Positions 1-6,155 of a DNA stretch of 11,763 bases are shown one piece after another. Where the stretch lies: positions 392-12,154 of the forward strand of contig DKEN01000116.1 of NCBI GenBank assembly GCA_002452515.1, written 5' to 3'. A program made the position numbers and the translations under genes. How positions within the stretch are numbered: the stretch's first letter is position 1; the number at the start of each line of letters is the position of its first letter. The notes below the pieces were generated by a model, which saw only the letters and a program-made list of their open reading frames with translations, was not told where the DNA came from and did not search any database. The DNA comes from Spartobacteria bacterium UBA6821 (GTDB lineage Bacteria; Verrucomicrobiota; Verrucomicrobiia; Chthoniobacterales; UBA6821).

Positions 1-116
1 TGGACAGGATGAACAGGATTGAAGACAAGGGACTTGCAAAATAAAGCCTATAGACCCGTTGGGTGAGGGGTGACTTTTCTGTAACCCCATCCTGTTAATC
101 TTGTTCATCCTGTCCA
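1..116. repeat. Inverted-repeat element with 9-bp periodic arms
   Basis: Bases 1-20 and 97-116 are inverted copies that match at 19 of 20 positions. Each arm is built from 9-bp units: GGACAGGAT and GAACAGGAT on the left, and ATCCTGTTA, ATCTTGTTC, ATCCTGTCC (89-115) on the right. A second hairpin lies inside: 67-74 pairs with 81-88 with one mismatch, around a TTTTCT loop. No reading frame is evident. It resembles the 'cctgttcatcctgtcc' type of intergenic repeat that I recall from many environmental genomes, and it could be a small non-autonomous mobile element. The left boundary coincides with the window edge, so its true extent is unknown. Confidence 0.7.
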
Positions 117-467
117 ATTGTCCACTACTGCTTCTAGGATAAAAGGATCGTGATATTGCCTCGCTTGCTTTGCCATCGCCATCTCCCGATGGCCTCGTCC
201 TTCGGACTGCTTCGCAGGCTTCATCGTGCATCCCTGCACTCGATGTTCACTCGTCTCGCCCTGACGGGCTACACTTCGCGTAGGCTATCCCGGCCGTTCC
301 CACGGCCCGGTATTGGCGGATAGCTGCGTTGGCCTGCGGTTGACGTAGATTACTACGGCTTCCGATCCTCATGACTGGTGACTGATGAGATTTCTGAAGA
401 AAAGTTCTCCGCGCCTCCGTGTGAGATATCGGTCTTCCGTGTCCCTTCAGAGTCTCATTTCCCTGTT
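117..467. other. Non-coding structured intergenic stretch
   Basis: No supported gene lies here on either strand. The stretch is occupied by the hairpin chain described separately (172-357), followed by about 110 bases without clear structure. A short 66-codon frame begins at 385 but has no recognisable content and runs antisense to the PIN toxin remnant, so it is not called. No strong promoter could be assigned. Confidence 0.6.
172..357 (-). repeat. Chain of small hairpins, GNRA-type loops on minus strand
   Basis: At least seven short inverted repeats follow one another. GCCATC/GATGGC (178-193), GTGCA/TGCAC with an outer CATC/GATG pair (222-245) and GGCCGT/ACGGCC (292-307) all enclose the loop TCCC, which reads GGGA, a GNRA tetraloop, on the minus strand. 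GTCC/GGAC (197-207) and CTGC/GCAG (207-217) enclose TTC, or GAA on the minus strand. GCCC/GGGC (258-269) and GCTAC/GTAGGC (268-285) complete the array. CGTAG/CTACG (344-357) is a looser outlier. The regular stem and loop pattern suggests a structured RNA or a palindromic interspersed repeat read from the minus strand. No family could be named. Confidence 0.55.
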
Positions 468-602
468 TTACCCCAATCTGCGTAGAAAATCAGCAGGACT
501 CAGGATTGGCATTCCCTCGTATTCCTTGAGGGCAAGCAGGTGTTTTTTATCCCTGCTGACAATGCAATCGGCTTTGATGGGCTGATTATCATCCTTGCTT
601 TC
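468..602 (-). pseudogene. C-terminal remnant of a PIN-domain (VapC-like) toxin
   Basis: The last 44 codons before the stop at 468-470 read like the end of a PIN-domain ribonuclease. A degenerate DDN region is followed by ADCIVSRDKKHLLALKEYEG and the closing PILSPADFLRRLG typical of these toxins. Between DDN and ADCIV about five residues expected in the family (the segment with the FLxxA helix) are missing. Upstream the frame simply runs antisense through the neighbouring antitoxin gene, so the catalytic N-terminus (DTN) and the conserved Glu are gone. It cannot encode an active nuclease. It is probably the leftover of an older toxin-antitoxin module replaced or interrupted by the intact pair that starts at 643. 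Confidence 0.65.
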
Positions 603-642
603 ACGGGGGCTGCGGGTAATCTTACCAGTAAGAATACACCCC

Positions 643-906
643 ATGAGCCTTCTTGCCACCACCCGCATGTCTTCCAAGGGACAGGTTGTCATCCCCGAAG
701 AAATCAGAGACAGACTGCATCTTGCCCCCGGTTCCCAGTTTGTGGTCATCGGAGAGGGGGATGCCATCATCTTCAAGACCCTGTCGGCTCCTTCCATGAG
801 GGACTTTGACGGGCTGATCCAGCGGGCGCGGAAGCAGGCCAAGAGGGTCGGGATCAAGCCTTCTGACATCACCAAAGCCATCAAGACTGTCCGCAAAGGC
901 AAGTGA
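643..906 (+). CDS. AbrB/SpoVT-type antitoxin of a PIN toxin module
   Basis: This 87-residue protein has an N-terminal swapped-hairpin DNA-binding domain of the AbrB/MazE/SpoVT class. The signature RMSSKGQVVIPEEIRDRL is followed by a Pro-Gly turn (LAPGSQFVVIGEGDAIIF). The charged C-terminal half (about residues 45-87, rich in Lys/Arg, ending KTVRKGK) is the part expected to wrap and neutralise the toxin. Such antitoxins also repress their own promoter. The ATG at 643 is preferred because it puts the domain close to the N-terminus as in relatives. An in-frame upstream start at 595 would add 16 unlikely residues, and the ATG at 667 would cut into the domain. No good ribosome site is seen. Its stop overlaps the toxin start by 4 bases. 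Confidence 0.88.
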   Translation: MSLLATTRMSSKGQVVIPEEIRDRLHLAPGSQFVVIGEGDAIIFKTLSAPSMRDFDGLIQRARKQAKRVGIKPSDITKAIKTVRKGK

Positions 907-1325
907 AGGCGATTCTGGACACCAATGTCCTGATCTCGGGGATTTTCTTCTCGGGTGTCCCAAGTGAGATCCTCTCGGCATGGAGGGACGAGAAAATTGA
1001 GCTGATCGTCTCACCTGAAATCATGGAGGAGTATCGTCGCGTGGGTGACGAAATGGAGACTAAGTTTCCCGGCGTGGAGGTGTCCCCCTTTCTGAAACTG
1101 GTGGCCATCGAGGCAACCATGGTGGAGGCAAAGCCTCTTACCGAAGCAGTCTGCACCGATTCGGACGACGACAAGTTTTTGGCCTGCGCCCTCTCCTCAA
1201 AAGCCAAAGTGATCTGCAGTGGCGACAAGGCGTTGCTCAAGACATCCGGCTACCATGGAATCGAGGTCCTGACTCCACGCAATTTTATCGACAGATTTCT
1301 TAGGAAATGGCCAGTGATTCCCTAA
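903..1325 (+). CDS. PIN-domain ribonuclease toxin (COG1569-like)
   Basis: The protein has 140 residues, the usual length of a PIN toxin. The opening MKAILDTNVLISG carries the first catalytic Asp (D6) and Asn (N8). SPEIMEEYRRV supplies the conserved Glu (E42 or E43). DSDDDKFLACALSSKAKVICSGDK holds the acidic Mg-binding cluster (D88-D90) and the last Asp (D108), so all expected active-site positions are present. Enzymes of this family cut RNA, often tRNA or rRNA, when the antitoxin is degraded; the target cannot be read from sequence. Translation starts at GTG 903 inside the antitoxin stop (overlap GTGA), which couples the two proteins, and AAAGG lies a few bases upstream. ybeY begins 12 bases after its stop and may be co-transcribed. 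Confidence 0.9.
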   Translation: MKAILDTNVLISGIFFSGVPSEILSAWRDEKIELIVSPEIMEEYRRVGDEMETKFPGVEVSPFLKLVAIEATMVEAKPLTEAVCTDSDDDKFLACALSSKAKVICSGDKALLKTSGYHGIEVLTPRNFIDRFLRKWPVIP

Positions 1326-1337
1326 CAGCCTAGAAAC

Positions 1338-1769
1338 ATGCTCCCTACTCTCACATGGTCGAACCGTCAGAGATCGGTGCAGGTTGATCTTGGGAAGGTT
1401 CGGGATATCGTGCAGGCGGCTTTGCCTCTCTGTGTGAAGAAACCGCGCAAGCGGGGAATGGTGCTACCCTCGGAGGTGGAGATCACACTGCTCGGTGAGG
1501 CGGCCATTGCCAAGGTCCACGGGGAGTTTCTGGAGGATCCGACACCGACTGATGTGATCACCTTCGAGCATGGGGAGATCCTAATCGGTGTTCCCATTGC
1601 CGCTGCGAATGCGCGTAAATTCCATCACCCTGTTTTTCATGAGGTGGCACTCTGCGCCATCCATGGCCTGCTCCATCTGCTTGGGTATGACGATCTCACC
1701 GAAAAAGAACGTGTGATCATGCATGCCCGGCAGGAGGAGATTTTAAAATCAGCGACTGGCGGGAGCTGA
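1338..1769 (+). CDS. ybeY: YbeY endoribonuclease, rRNA maturation factor
   Basis: YbeY is a metal-dependent RNase of the UPF0054 family that acts in 16S rRNA 3'-end maturation and ribosome quality control. The 143-residue length is normal. The substrate-cleft segment PTDVITFEHGEILIGV (about 69-85) and the metal-site helix HEVALCAIHGLLHLLGYDDL (101-120) identify it. The family metal motif is HxxxHxxxxxH: here H109 and H113 are present but the third position, 119, is Asp. From memory some family branches (for example Bacteroidota) also deviate there, so activity may be kept. The ATG at 1338 follows the PIN toxin stop by 12 bases and has no clear ribosome site. In many bacteria ybeY lies near era and recO; here recO is four genes downstream. 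Confidence 0.92.
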   Translation: MLPTLTWSNRQRSVQVDLGKVRDIVQAALPLCVKKPRKRGMVLPSEVEITLLGEAAIAKVHGEFLEDPTPTDVITFEHGEILIGVPIAAANARKFHHPVFHEVALCAIHGLLHLLGYDDLTEKERVIMHARQEEILKSATGGS

Positions 1770-1775
1770 TAGGAG

Positions 1776-1824
1776 TGTCCGTTTTACGGACAACCCCGAT
1801 AGGGGCGAGTGGCTCGGGAGAGCC
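1776..1824 (+). repeat. Three consecutive mini-hairpins after ybeY
   Basis: Three perfect short stems follow closely: TGTCCG/CGGACA around TTTTA (1776-1792), CCCC/GGGG around GATA (1794-1805), and GGCTC/GAGCC around GGGA (1811-1824). The last loop is again the GNRA sequence GGGA found on the minus strand of the 172-357 chain, and CGAG follows the second stem in both places. The cluster begins 6 bases after the ybeY stop, so it may also act as a 3' stabiliser or weak terminator. There is no following T-run, so a classical intrinsic terminator is not supported. Confidence 0.55.
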
Positions 1825-1904
1825 TGAGTTCAAAGCCCTTCAGAAGTTTTAATGTCCCCCACAGTCAATAGACCATTCCAACATCTGGGAGCGTGTGTTA
1901 GTTT

Positions 1905-1925
1905 GGCGGCATGATTCATGCCGCC
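1905..1925. promoter_or_regulatory. Perfect 21-bp palindrome over a start codon
   Basis: The arms GGCGGCATGA and TCATGCCGCC flank a single central T at 1915 with no mismatch. The left arm contains the ATG (1911-1913) of the following gene. As DNA this is a typical size and symmetry for a dimeric repressor operator. As RNA it could form a 9-bp GC-rich stem with an ATT loop that hides the start codon. Either reading predicts tight control of the downstream gene; neither is proven by sequence alone. Confidence 0.5.
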
Positions 1926-2522
1926 GCGCAGCCCGAGAAGATTTCCGAGGAATCGGATTTTGTGGTGATTGCCCGTGCCGCGATGATTTGCAACCCCTTC
2001 CTCGACTCACTTGGCGACGTGACCCTAGTTCCGCTCGGTTCCATCGCGGCATCTGTGCTGAACTGGAATGCGGCAATTTTTACCCCACTGCTCCAGCCGG
2101 CACTGCTGGAAGTGATCGTGCGTGTCGCTGAGGGCGGGAGTTTTGAAATCGCGGCTCTCGACTGCCGTCTCGATGCATCGTTGCCCGAAAAGCTTAGGCT
2201 CCAAAGCCGGACAGCGGGGAAACAGCTGGTGCAGGGGCTTCTAGCTCCTCGTGGCGACCGGATGATCGAACGCTATCGCGCTGCGGTGCTCGCGGGAGAT
2301 TCCCCGGGCCATCTTGCCATGATTCACGCGCTCCGTGCCGCACTCTTTCATCTTCCCCCGCGCGTGCTCATCGCCTCGTATCTTTTTCAGGAGGGTATCG
2401 GTGCCGGACTTGATGATCTTGAGATCGGTCGCTTCCTGATTGCCGGGGTTTGCGGAGCATTGGAACTTCCCTCGGCTGGGAGCGGTGGTAGCAGCGATAA
2501 GATTCATGACCTGGCTGGCTGA
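1911..2522 (+). CDS. Unidentified 203-residue protein upstream of clpS
   Basis: I do not recognise this protein with confidence. It is largely helical and apolar, has no signal peptide, clear membrane span or metal motif, and ends in a short Gly/Ser-rich tail (SAGSGGSSDK). The middle, ALDCRLDASLPEKLRLQSRT followed by a Gly and a Leu-rich helix, and the later GHLAMIHALRAALFHLPPRV segment, resemble the layout of urease accessory protein UreF. The identity is weak, the UreF N-terminal motif is missing and no other urease gene is nearby, so that name is not assigned. The frame shows normal codon character from the ATG at 1911. A later in-frame ATG at 1983 is the alternative start. clpS begins 7 bases after its stop, implying co-transcription. 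The start codon sits inside a perfect palindrome. Confidence 0.75.
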   Translation: MIHAAAQPEKISEESDFVVIARAAMICNPFLDSLGDVTLVPLGSIAASVLNWNAAIFTPLLQPALLEVIVRVAEGGSFEIAALDCRLDASLPEKLRLQSRTAGKQLVQGLLAPRGDRMIERYRAAVLAGDSPGHLAMIHALRAALFHLPPRVLIASYLFQEGIGAGLDDLEIGRFLIAGVCGALELPSAGSGGSSDKIHDLAG

Positions 2523-2529
2523 TCATCCC

Positions 2530-2820
2530 ATGAACGATCCGCGCCTTTTGGAGTCGACGGAGACCGAGCAGAAGGATGCGCTCGATCATCCCTGGTTGGT
2601 CGTCGTACACAATGATCCCGTGAATTTGATGAGCTATGTCGCGATGATTTTTCGCCGCGTCTTTGGCTGGAACCGAGAACGCGCGGAGCGCCACATGTTG
2701 GAGGTGCACACCAAGGGGCGTTCCGTTGTCTGGAGCGGAGCCCGGGAGCAGGGGGAACTTTACGTGCAGCAACTTCACGGTCATCTCCTGCTCGCGACCT
2801 TGGAACGCTCGCCCCGCTAA
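2530..2820 (+). CDS. clpS: ClpS, N-degron adaptor of the Clp protease
   Basis: ClpS binds proteins with destabilising N-terminal residues and hands them to the ClpA or ClpC ATPase for degradation by ClpP. The 96-residue protein has a short variable N-terminal tail (1-20) and then the core PWLVVVHNDPVNLMSYVAMI. N28 and D29 correspond to the conserved Asn-Asp of the amino-acid pocket, and H60 in EVHTKGRSVV to the pocket His. The form with HNDPVNLMSYV and VHTKGR resembles actinobacterial-type ClpS more than the E. coli form. The ATG at 2530 is chosen because it starts just after the upstream stop and gives a normal tail. In-frame starts at 2440 and 2506 overlap the previous gene. No clpA or clpC gene is in the window. 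Confidence 0.9.
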   Translation: MNDPRLLESTETEQKDALDHPWLVVVHNDPVNLMSYVAMIFRRVFGWNRERAERHMLEVHTKGRSVVWSGAREQGELYVQQLHGHLLLATLERSPR

Positions 2821-2834
2821 TCTTCTTTTGAACC

Positions 2835-3365
2835 ATGTATTTTGAGATTTCAAAGAAGGGGAATCCGCTTTTCAGCAAGATTCATCCCTTGCTGGCTGGA
2901 ATGCTTCAAACCGTGGCCGTCGATCCCTGGGAACGCTTTCCCGATGGGAGTGCGCGGCTTCTGCCCTCCCCGGGCGACGACGAGGAACTCTGCGTCGATT
3001 GGGAGGATATTGTGCAACCTGAATTGCGCCGTCATTTTGATTCGGAACGCTCCGTGGTGGCAGAGGATCTCGCCCGGCTGAAATCGGGAAAGGGGAAAAA
3101 TCCCGGATGGTCGCTGGAGATCGAGAGCACTCATGGCAATGCGTGGCTCACAACGCTGAATGCCCATCGTCTGGCCCTTGTCGACGAGTATTCGATTACC
3201 GAGCAGGAGCTTGCAGAAAAGTCGGAGCCCGATTTTTCAAACGAAAGAGGTCTTGCCCTCATGCAGGTCAATTTCTTCGCCTTCGTTCAGGAGTGTCTGA
3301 TCCGTGCGCAGGATGAGGAGGATGAGGGGCAGGTGGGAGAGTCAGATGATGCTGAAGGCCGCTAA
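2835..3365 (+). CDS. DUF2017-like protein paired with ClpS
   Basis: This soluble, acidic 176-residue protein has no signal peptide or membrane segment. Visible blocks are a conserved-looking opening (FEISKKGNPLFSKI), a central helical part with WEDIVQPELRRHFDSERSVV, a segment around TTLNAHRLALVDEYSI, and a very acidic C-terminus (EDEEDEGQVGESDDAEG). Position directly after clpS and the general arrangement fit DUF2017, an uncharacterised family that in Actinobacteria commonly follows clpS. That family name rests on context plus loose pattern similarity and needs a profile search. It lies 14 bases after clpS and its stop overlaps the recO start by one base (TAATG), so the three genes are probably translated from one message. 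A function linked to ClpS substrate handling is only inferred. Confidence 0.6.
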   Translation: MYFEISKKGNPLFSKIHPLLAGMLQTVAVDPWERFPDGSARLLPSPGDDEELCVDWEDIVQPELRRHFDSERSVVAEDLARLKSGKGKNPGWSLEIESTHGNAWLTTLNAHRLALVDEYSITEQELAEKSEPDFSNERGLALMQVNFFAFVQECLIRAQDEEDEGQVGESDDAEGR

Positions 3366-3898
3366 TGGAGGAGGCGCGCGCCATACTTCTCAGGAGGTAC
3401 CGCTTTGCCGAAAACAGCCTTGTCGTTGTCTGGATGACCGATTGCCACGGCAAGGTGAAGACGGCAGTGAGGAGTGCGACCAAATCCGGGAATCCTTTCG
3501 CGGGTAGGTTGGAACTCTTCACGGAGGCAGAGATTGCTTTCAAGCCTCCGAAGAGCGGCGATCTTTATTCCCTAAGTGAAGTCGTGCTTTGCGGCGATCC
3601 GGGATTGCCCGCCACCTATGTGACGCTTCTCGCAGCCTCCTATTTCGCGGAACTCTGCGACCTCTTTTCCGAACCGATGCATCCGGTGCCCGAGATGTTC
3701 TCGCTTCTCCAGCGGGCCTGGGGATTTTTACGGACGCAGAGTCCCAGTACACGAGCCGTCGAGCATTTCGAGATGGAGTTGGCCAGGCTGCTTGGCATTC
3801 ATGACCCGGCAATGCCTGCCCATCATTCTCTCTCTTCAGTCGCCCATCGCCTTCCTGCCAATCGTTCCCGTCTTCTGGAGCAGCTCGCAGTTCCTTGA
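3365..3898 (+). CDS. recO: Short RecO-like recombination/repair protein
   Basis: RecO helps RecR and RecF load RecA on single-stranded DNA in gap repair. The opening EEARAILLRRYRFAENSLVV followed by a helical DCHGKVKTAVRSATK segment and FAGRLELFTEAEIAFKPPKSG is the N-terminal OB-fold of RecO. The end of that fold (LYSLSEVVL) leads into the helical C-terminal domain (YVTLLAASYFAELCDLF to ELARLLGIHD). At 177 residues it is shorter than the roughly 240 of E. coli RecO and has no Cys4 zinc motif; relatives without zinc sites exist. The ATG overlaps the preceding stop by one base and has GAAGG six bases upstream. It is the last gene of this plus-strand run and faces the glycosyltransferase operon with an 8-base gap and no visible terminator. 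Confidence 0.75.
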   Translation: MEEARAILLRRYRFAENSLVVVWMTDCHGKVKTAVRSATKSGNPFAGRLELFTEAEIAFKPPKSGDLYSLSEVVLCGDPGLPATYVTLLAASYFAELCDLFSEPMHPVPEMFSLLQRAWGFLRTQSPSTRAVEHFEMELARLLGIHDPAMPAHHSLSSVAHRLPANRSRLLEQLAVP

Positions 3899-3906
3899 AA
3901 AAGATC

Positions 3907-5064
3907 TCAGGCGCTCTTCTCGTAAAGGGTGATGAGTTTTTCGATCTGGACGGGTTGCGAAAAATGACGGCAGACAAGTTCCCTCTCGGAGAGGAGGGTT
4001 TCTGAGGGTTGTTCAGACCAGGTCTGGAGGGCTTCCCTGATACTCTCCCCAAGGTAGGGGGTATTTTCTGGATCGGGTAGCCAGGTGATCTGATCGAAGC
4101 CGATCCCCTTCAGGAAGCGAAATCCCGGGGCATCGGTCAACATCATGGGGAGTCCTGTGCTGAGGGCCGAGAGCATGGCGAGCGAGAGCCCTTCGTAGCG
4201 GCTGGTCATGATAAATCCATCCGCAGCTTTCAGGAACTGAGGAATGGTCGAAAGATATTCGAAGGCGAAGCAGTGTTTCCTTGCCTGGGGGAGGAGGGTG
4301 TTGCGCAGTCCGACAGATCCAGCTCCCGCGTGACCAAAACTCCAGGAACTCTCCGGCAGGAGGGTATTGAGCGCGGCGTAAAGGGGAGCGTAATTTTTTT
4401 GCATCGAGTCACGTCCGATCGTTACCAACAGTTTCCCGGATGAGGGAAGCGAGAGCGCCGCCCGGGCATCCGATTTCCCCTGCCTATCCGCCGGGGAAAA
4501 GAGATCCGTATCGATGCCATTGTCGATGACATAAACCCGGGAAGCCGGAAGATGGAGCACATCAATGGCAAACCGACGCTCATCCTGAGACGTGCAGACC
4601 GTTGTTTCGAGACGTCCAAGAACTGATTCAATGAAATCAAAAACGCGCTCTTTCGCTCCACCGAGACGCGCCATGCCGTAATAAGCATGGGGAGTGTAGA
4701 GGACTGGAGGAAAGGAGGAGGGGGTGATGAGCCGGGCAATTCGTGCCAGGGCTCCCGCTTTAGAGCTATGGGCATGGACAAGTTGATGCCCTCGTTCGCG
4801 GGTGAATCGAAGAAGTTGCGCCATGGCGCTGAAATCCGCTGGAGAAGGAGCGTTGCCAACTTTCAGATCGATGGTCTTTCCACCGTGATTCTCCATCTCC
4901 CTGATGAGCTCCCGCAATCCTTCGCCTGATCTGCAGCTTGAGTAGGCCAGATCGACCGTAATCTCAGGATGATTTGCCAAAATCTGCCGGATGATGGAAT
5001 TGACGATGGAAAAAACCCCGTCAATTCCCGGTTCGCTGATCATGAGCAGGCGGAGCGGTTTCAT
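3907..5064 (-). CDS. GT4 glycosyltransferase with altered E-x7-E motif
   Basis: This 385-residue retaining glycosyltransferase has a GT-B fold. The N-terminal acceptor domain includes the glycine loop PGIDGVFSIVNSI and the LVHAHSSKAGALARIAR segment (about 95-111) typical of family 4. The C-terminal nucleotide-sugar domain has the phosphate-binding GRDSMQKN (218-224). The expected E-x7-E motif reads EGLSLAMLS: E291 is present but the second acid, position 299, is Ser. It likely adds a sugar to a lipid-linked oligosaccharide on the cytoplasmic side; donor and acceptor cannot be read. The ATG at 5064 is chosen because it forms an ATGA overlap with the preceding gene's stop and begins at the Rossmann strand PLRLLMISEPG. 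An in-frame start at 5133 would add 23 Cys/Arg-rich residues. It is the last gene of the minus-strand operon. Confidence 0.88.
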   Translation of the reverse strand: MKPLRLLMISEPGIDGVFSIVNSIIRQILANHPEITVDLAYSSCRSGEGLRELIREMENHGGKTIDLKVGNAPSPADFSAMAQLLRFTRERGHQLVHAHSSKAGALARIARLITPSSFPPVLYTPHAYYGMARLGGAKERVFDFIESVLGRLETTVCTSQDERRFAIDVLHLPASRVYVIDNGIDTDLFSPADRQGKSDARAALSLPSSGKLLVTIGRDSMQKNYAPLYAALNTLLPESSWSFGHAGAGSVGLRNTLLPQARKHCFAFEYLSTIPQFLKAADGFIMTSRYEGLSLAMLSALSTGLPMMLTDAPGFRFLKGIGFDQITWLPDPENTPYLGESIREALQTWSEQPSETLLSERELVCRHFSQPVQIEKLITLYEKSA

Positions 5065-6155
5065 GAGGCAAGCTCTGCGTAGAGGGCGAGATACTTTTGT
5101 GCGGCAGCCTTCCAGGAAAACCTGCCAGCCCATTCTTTTCCGAGGGTAATGAGATGATCCCGTTCCGTCTCCGGGAGGTCGAGCAAGTGACGCACTCCTC
5201 CTACGATGGCCTCGACCGACAACGGATCAACCTGGGTTGCTGGGCCTGCGATTTCGGGAAGACAGGAAACAGTGGAAGTGAGTACGGGGGTTCCCAGGGT
5301 CATCGCTTCGAGGAGGGGGAGTCCGAATCCCTCCTCAAGAGATGGGTAGCAAAAAGCACGGGCACCAGCATAGGCATTCGAGAGCTCTTCTTCCGAGAGG
5401 TAGCCGGTAAGGCGGAGACCCGGCGTGGAGAGCAGGTCTGCGAGTTCGGGATCGGAAGAAAAACGAGGTTGGGGTCTCCCGGCAACCACGAGTTCCAACC
5501 CTGGATAATCGTTCTGGATCTGCCGATAGGCACGAATGAGTCGGGTCAGATTCTTGTGCGGTTGGAGGGATCCGGCGGCGAAGAGATAGTTTCCACTCCA
5601 GGGCGCACTGGCGTGAATTGGCTTAACCCCGTTGTAAATCATCCCAAGTCGCCAGTCCGGAATCCTGAGTTCACGGGAGGTCTGATTTCTCACGAAATTG
5701 GAAATTGTCACCACGCGGGCGCACCGGCGCAGGCCCGGAAGGGCGCAAAGATCATAAACAATCCTGAACGAACGAGAATACCACTCGGGATGGAGTAGGA
5801 AATTGAGATCATGCAGAGTGACGATGCTCTGAATCCCGTTTTGCCATGCAGGGGAGGTCGTCATCGGATGATGCATGATTTTGCAACCATGCCTGCGGGC
5901 GAGCAGCGGGGAGAGGAATTGTTCCCAGAGTTGGGATCGGCCCCGTGACCAGTCCTGAAACGGCGTTTCGACAAAGCTGACACGTTCGAGATTCTTCCAC
6001 TCTTCCACTCCCGGAAACCGGCTGTCGGCAAAAACGACAAACTCTGTCTCTCCAGATTGCCGAAGGATGGCATTGAAGAGCTGAACGGAGGCCGTCTGGG
6101 TGCCCGTCGGCTGGGGAGTACCCGTGAAACGTCCGTTAAGTGCTACGCGCGACAT
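5061..6155 (-). CDS. GT4 mannosyltransferase-like glycosyltransferase
   Basis: This 364-residue GT-B enzyme of family 4 resembles O-antigen mannosyltransferases of the WbaZ/MtfB kind. N-terminal features are a Thr/Gly-rich loop (GTPQPTGTQTASVQLFNAI), the VTLHDLNFLLHPEW block (112-125) and VVTISNFVRNQTSRE (148-162). C-terminal features are GSLQPHKNLTRLIRAY (195-210, with the phosphate-binding Lys) and an intact E-x7-E motif EEGFGLPLLEAM (E275, E283). It likely elongates the lipid-linked repeat unit in the cytoplasm. Its ATG lies 20 bases inside the polymerase gene, and its stop overlaps the next glycosyltransferase start by 4 bases, so all three are translationally linked. No ribosome site precedes the start, which fits coupling. 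Confidence 0.9.
   Translation of the reverse strand: MSRVALNGRFTGTPQPTGTQTASVQLFNAILRQSGETEFVVFADSRFPGVEEWKNLERVSFVETPFQDWSRGRSQLWEQFLSPLLARRHGCKIMHHPMTTSPAWQNGIQSIVTLHDLNFLLHPEWYSRSFRIVYDLCALPGLRRCARVVTISNFVRNQTSRELRIPDWRLGMIYNGVKPIHASAPWSGNYLFAAGSLQPHKNLTRLIRAYRQIQNDYPGLELVVAGRPQPRFSSDPELADLLSTPGLRLTGYLSEEELSNAYAGARAFCYPSLEEGFGLPLLEAMTLGTPVLTSTVSCLPEIAGPATQVDPLSVEAIVGGVRHLLDLPETERDHLITLGKEWAGRFSWKAAAQKYLALYAELAS

Noticed and set aside
172..357. CRISPR array or attC-like cassette sites
   Set aside because: The stems differ in sequence and spacing, there are no repeated units with unique spacers, and no integrase or cas gene is present.
603..902. Upstream part of a minus-strand frame continuous with the PIN remnant
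   Set aside because: It runs antisense through the AbrB antitoxin gene and has no PIN features; only the last 44 codons look genuine.
1911..2522. Assignment as urease accessory protein UreF
   Set aside because: Only a loose pattern match; the N-terminal UreF motif and other urease genes are missing.
5065..5133. N-terminal extension of the last glycosyltransferase
   Set aside because: The extra 23 residues overlap the previous gene and lack family similarity; the ATGA overlap supports the start at 5064.
5097..5798. 233-codon plus-strand frame
   Set aside because: It lies antisense within the well-supported GT4 gene and has no recognisable domain.
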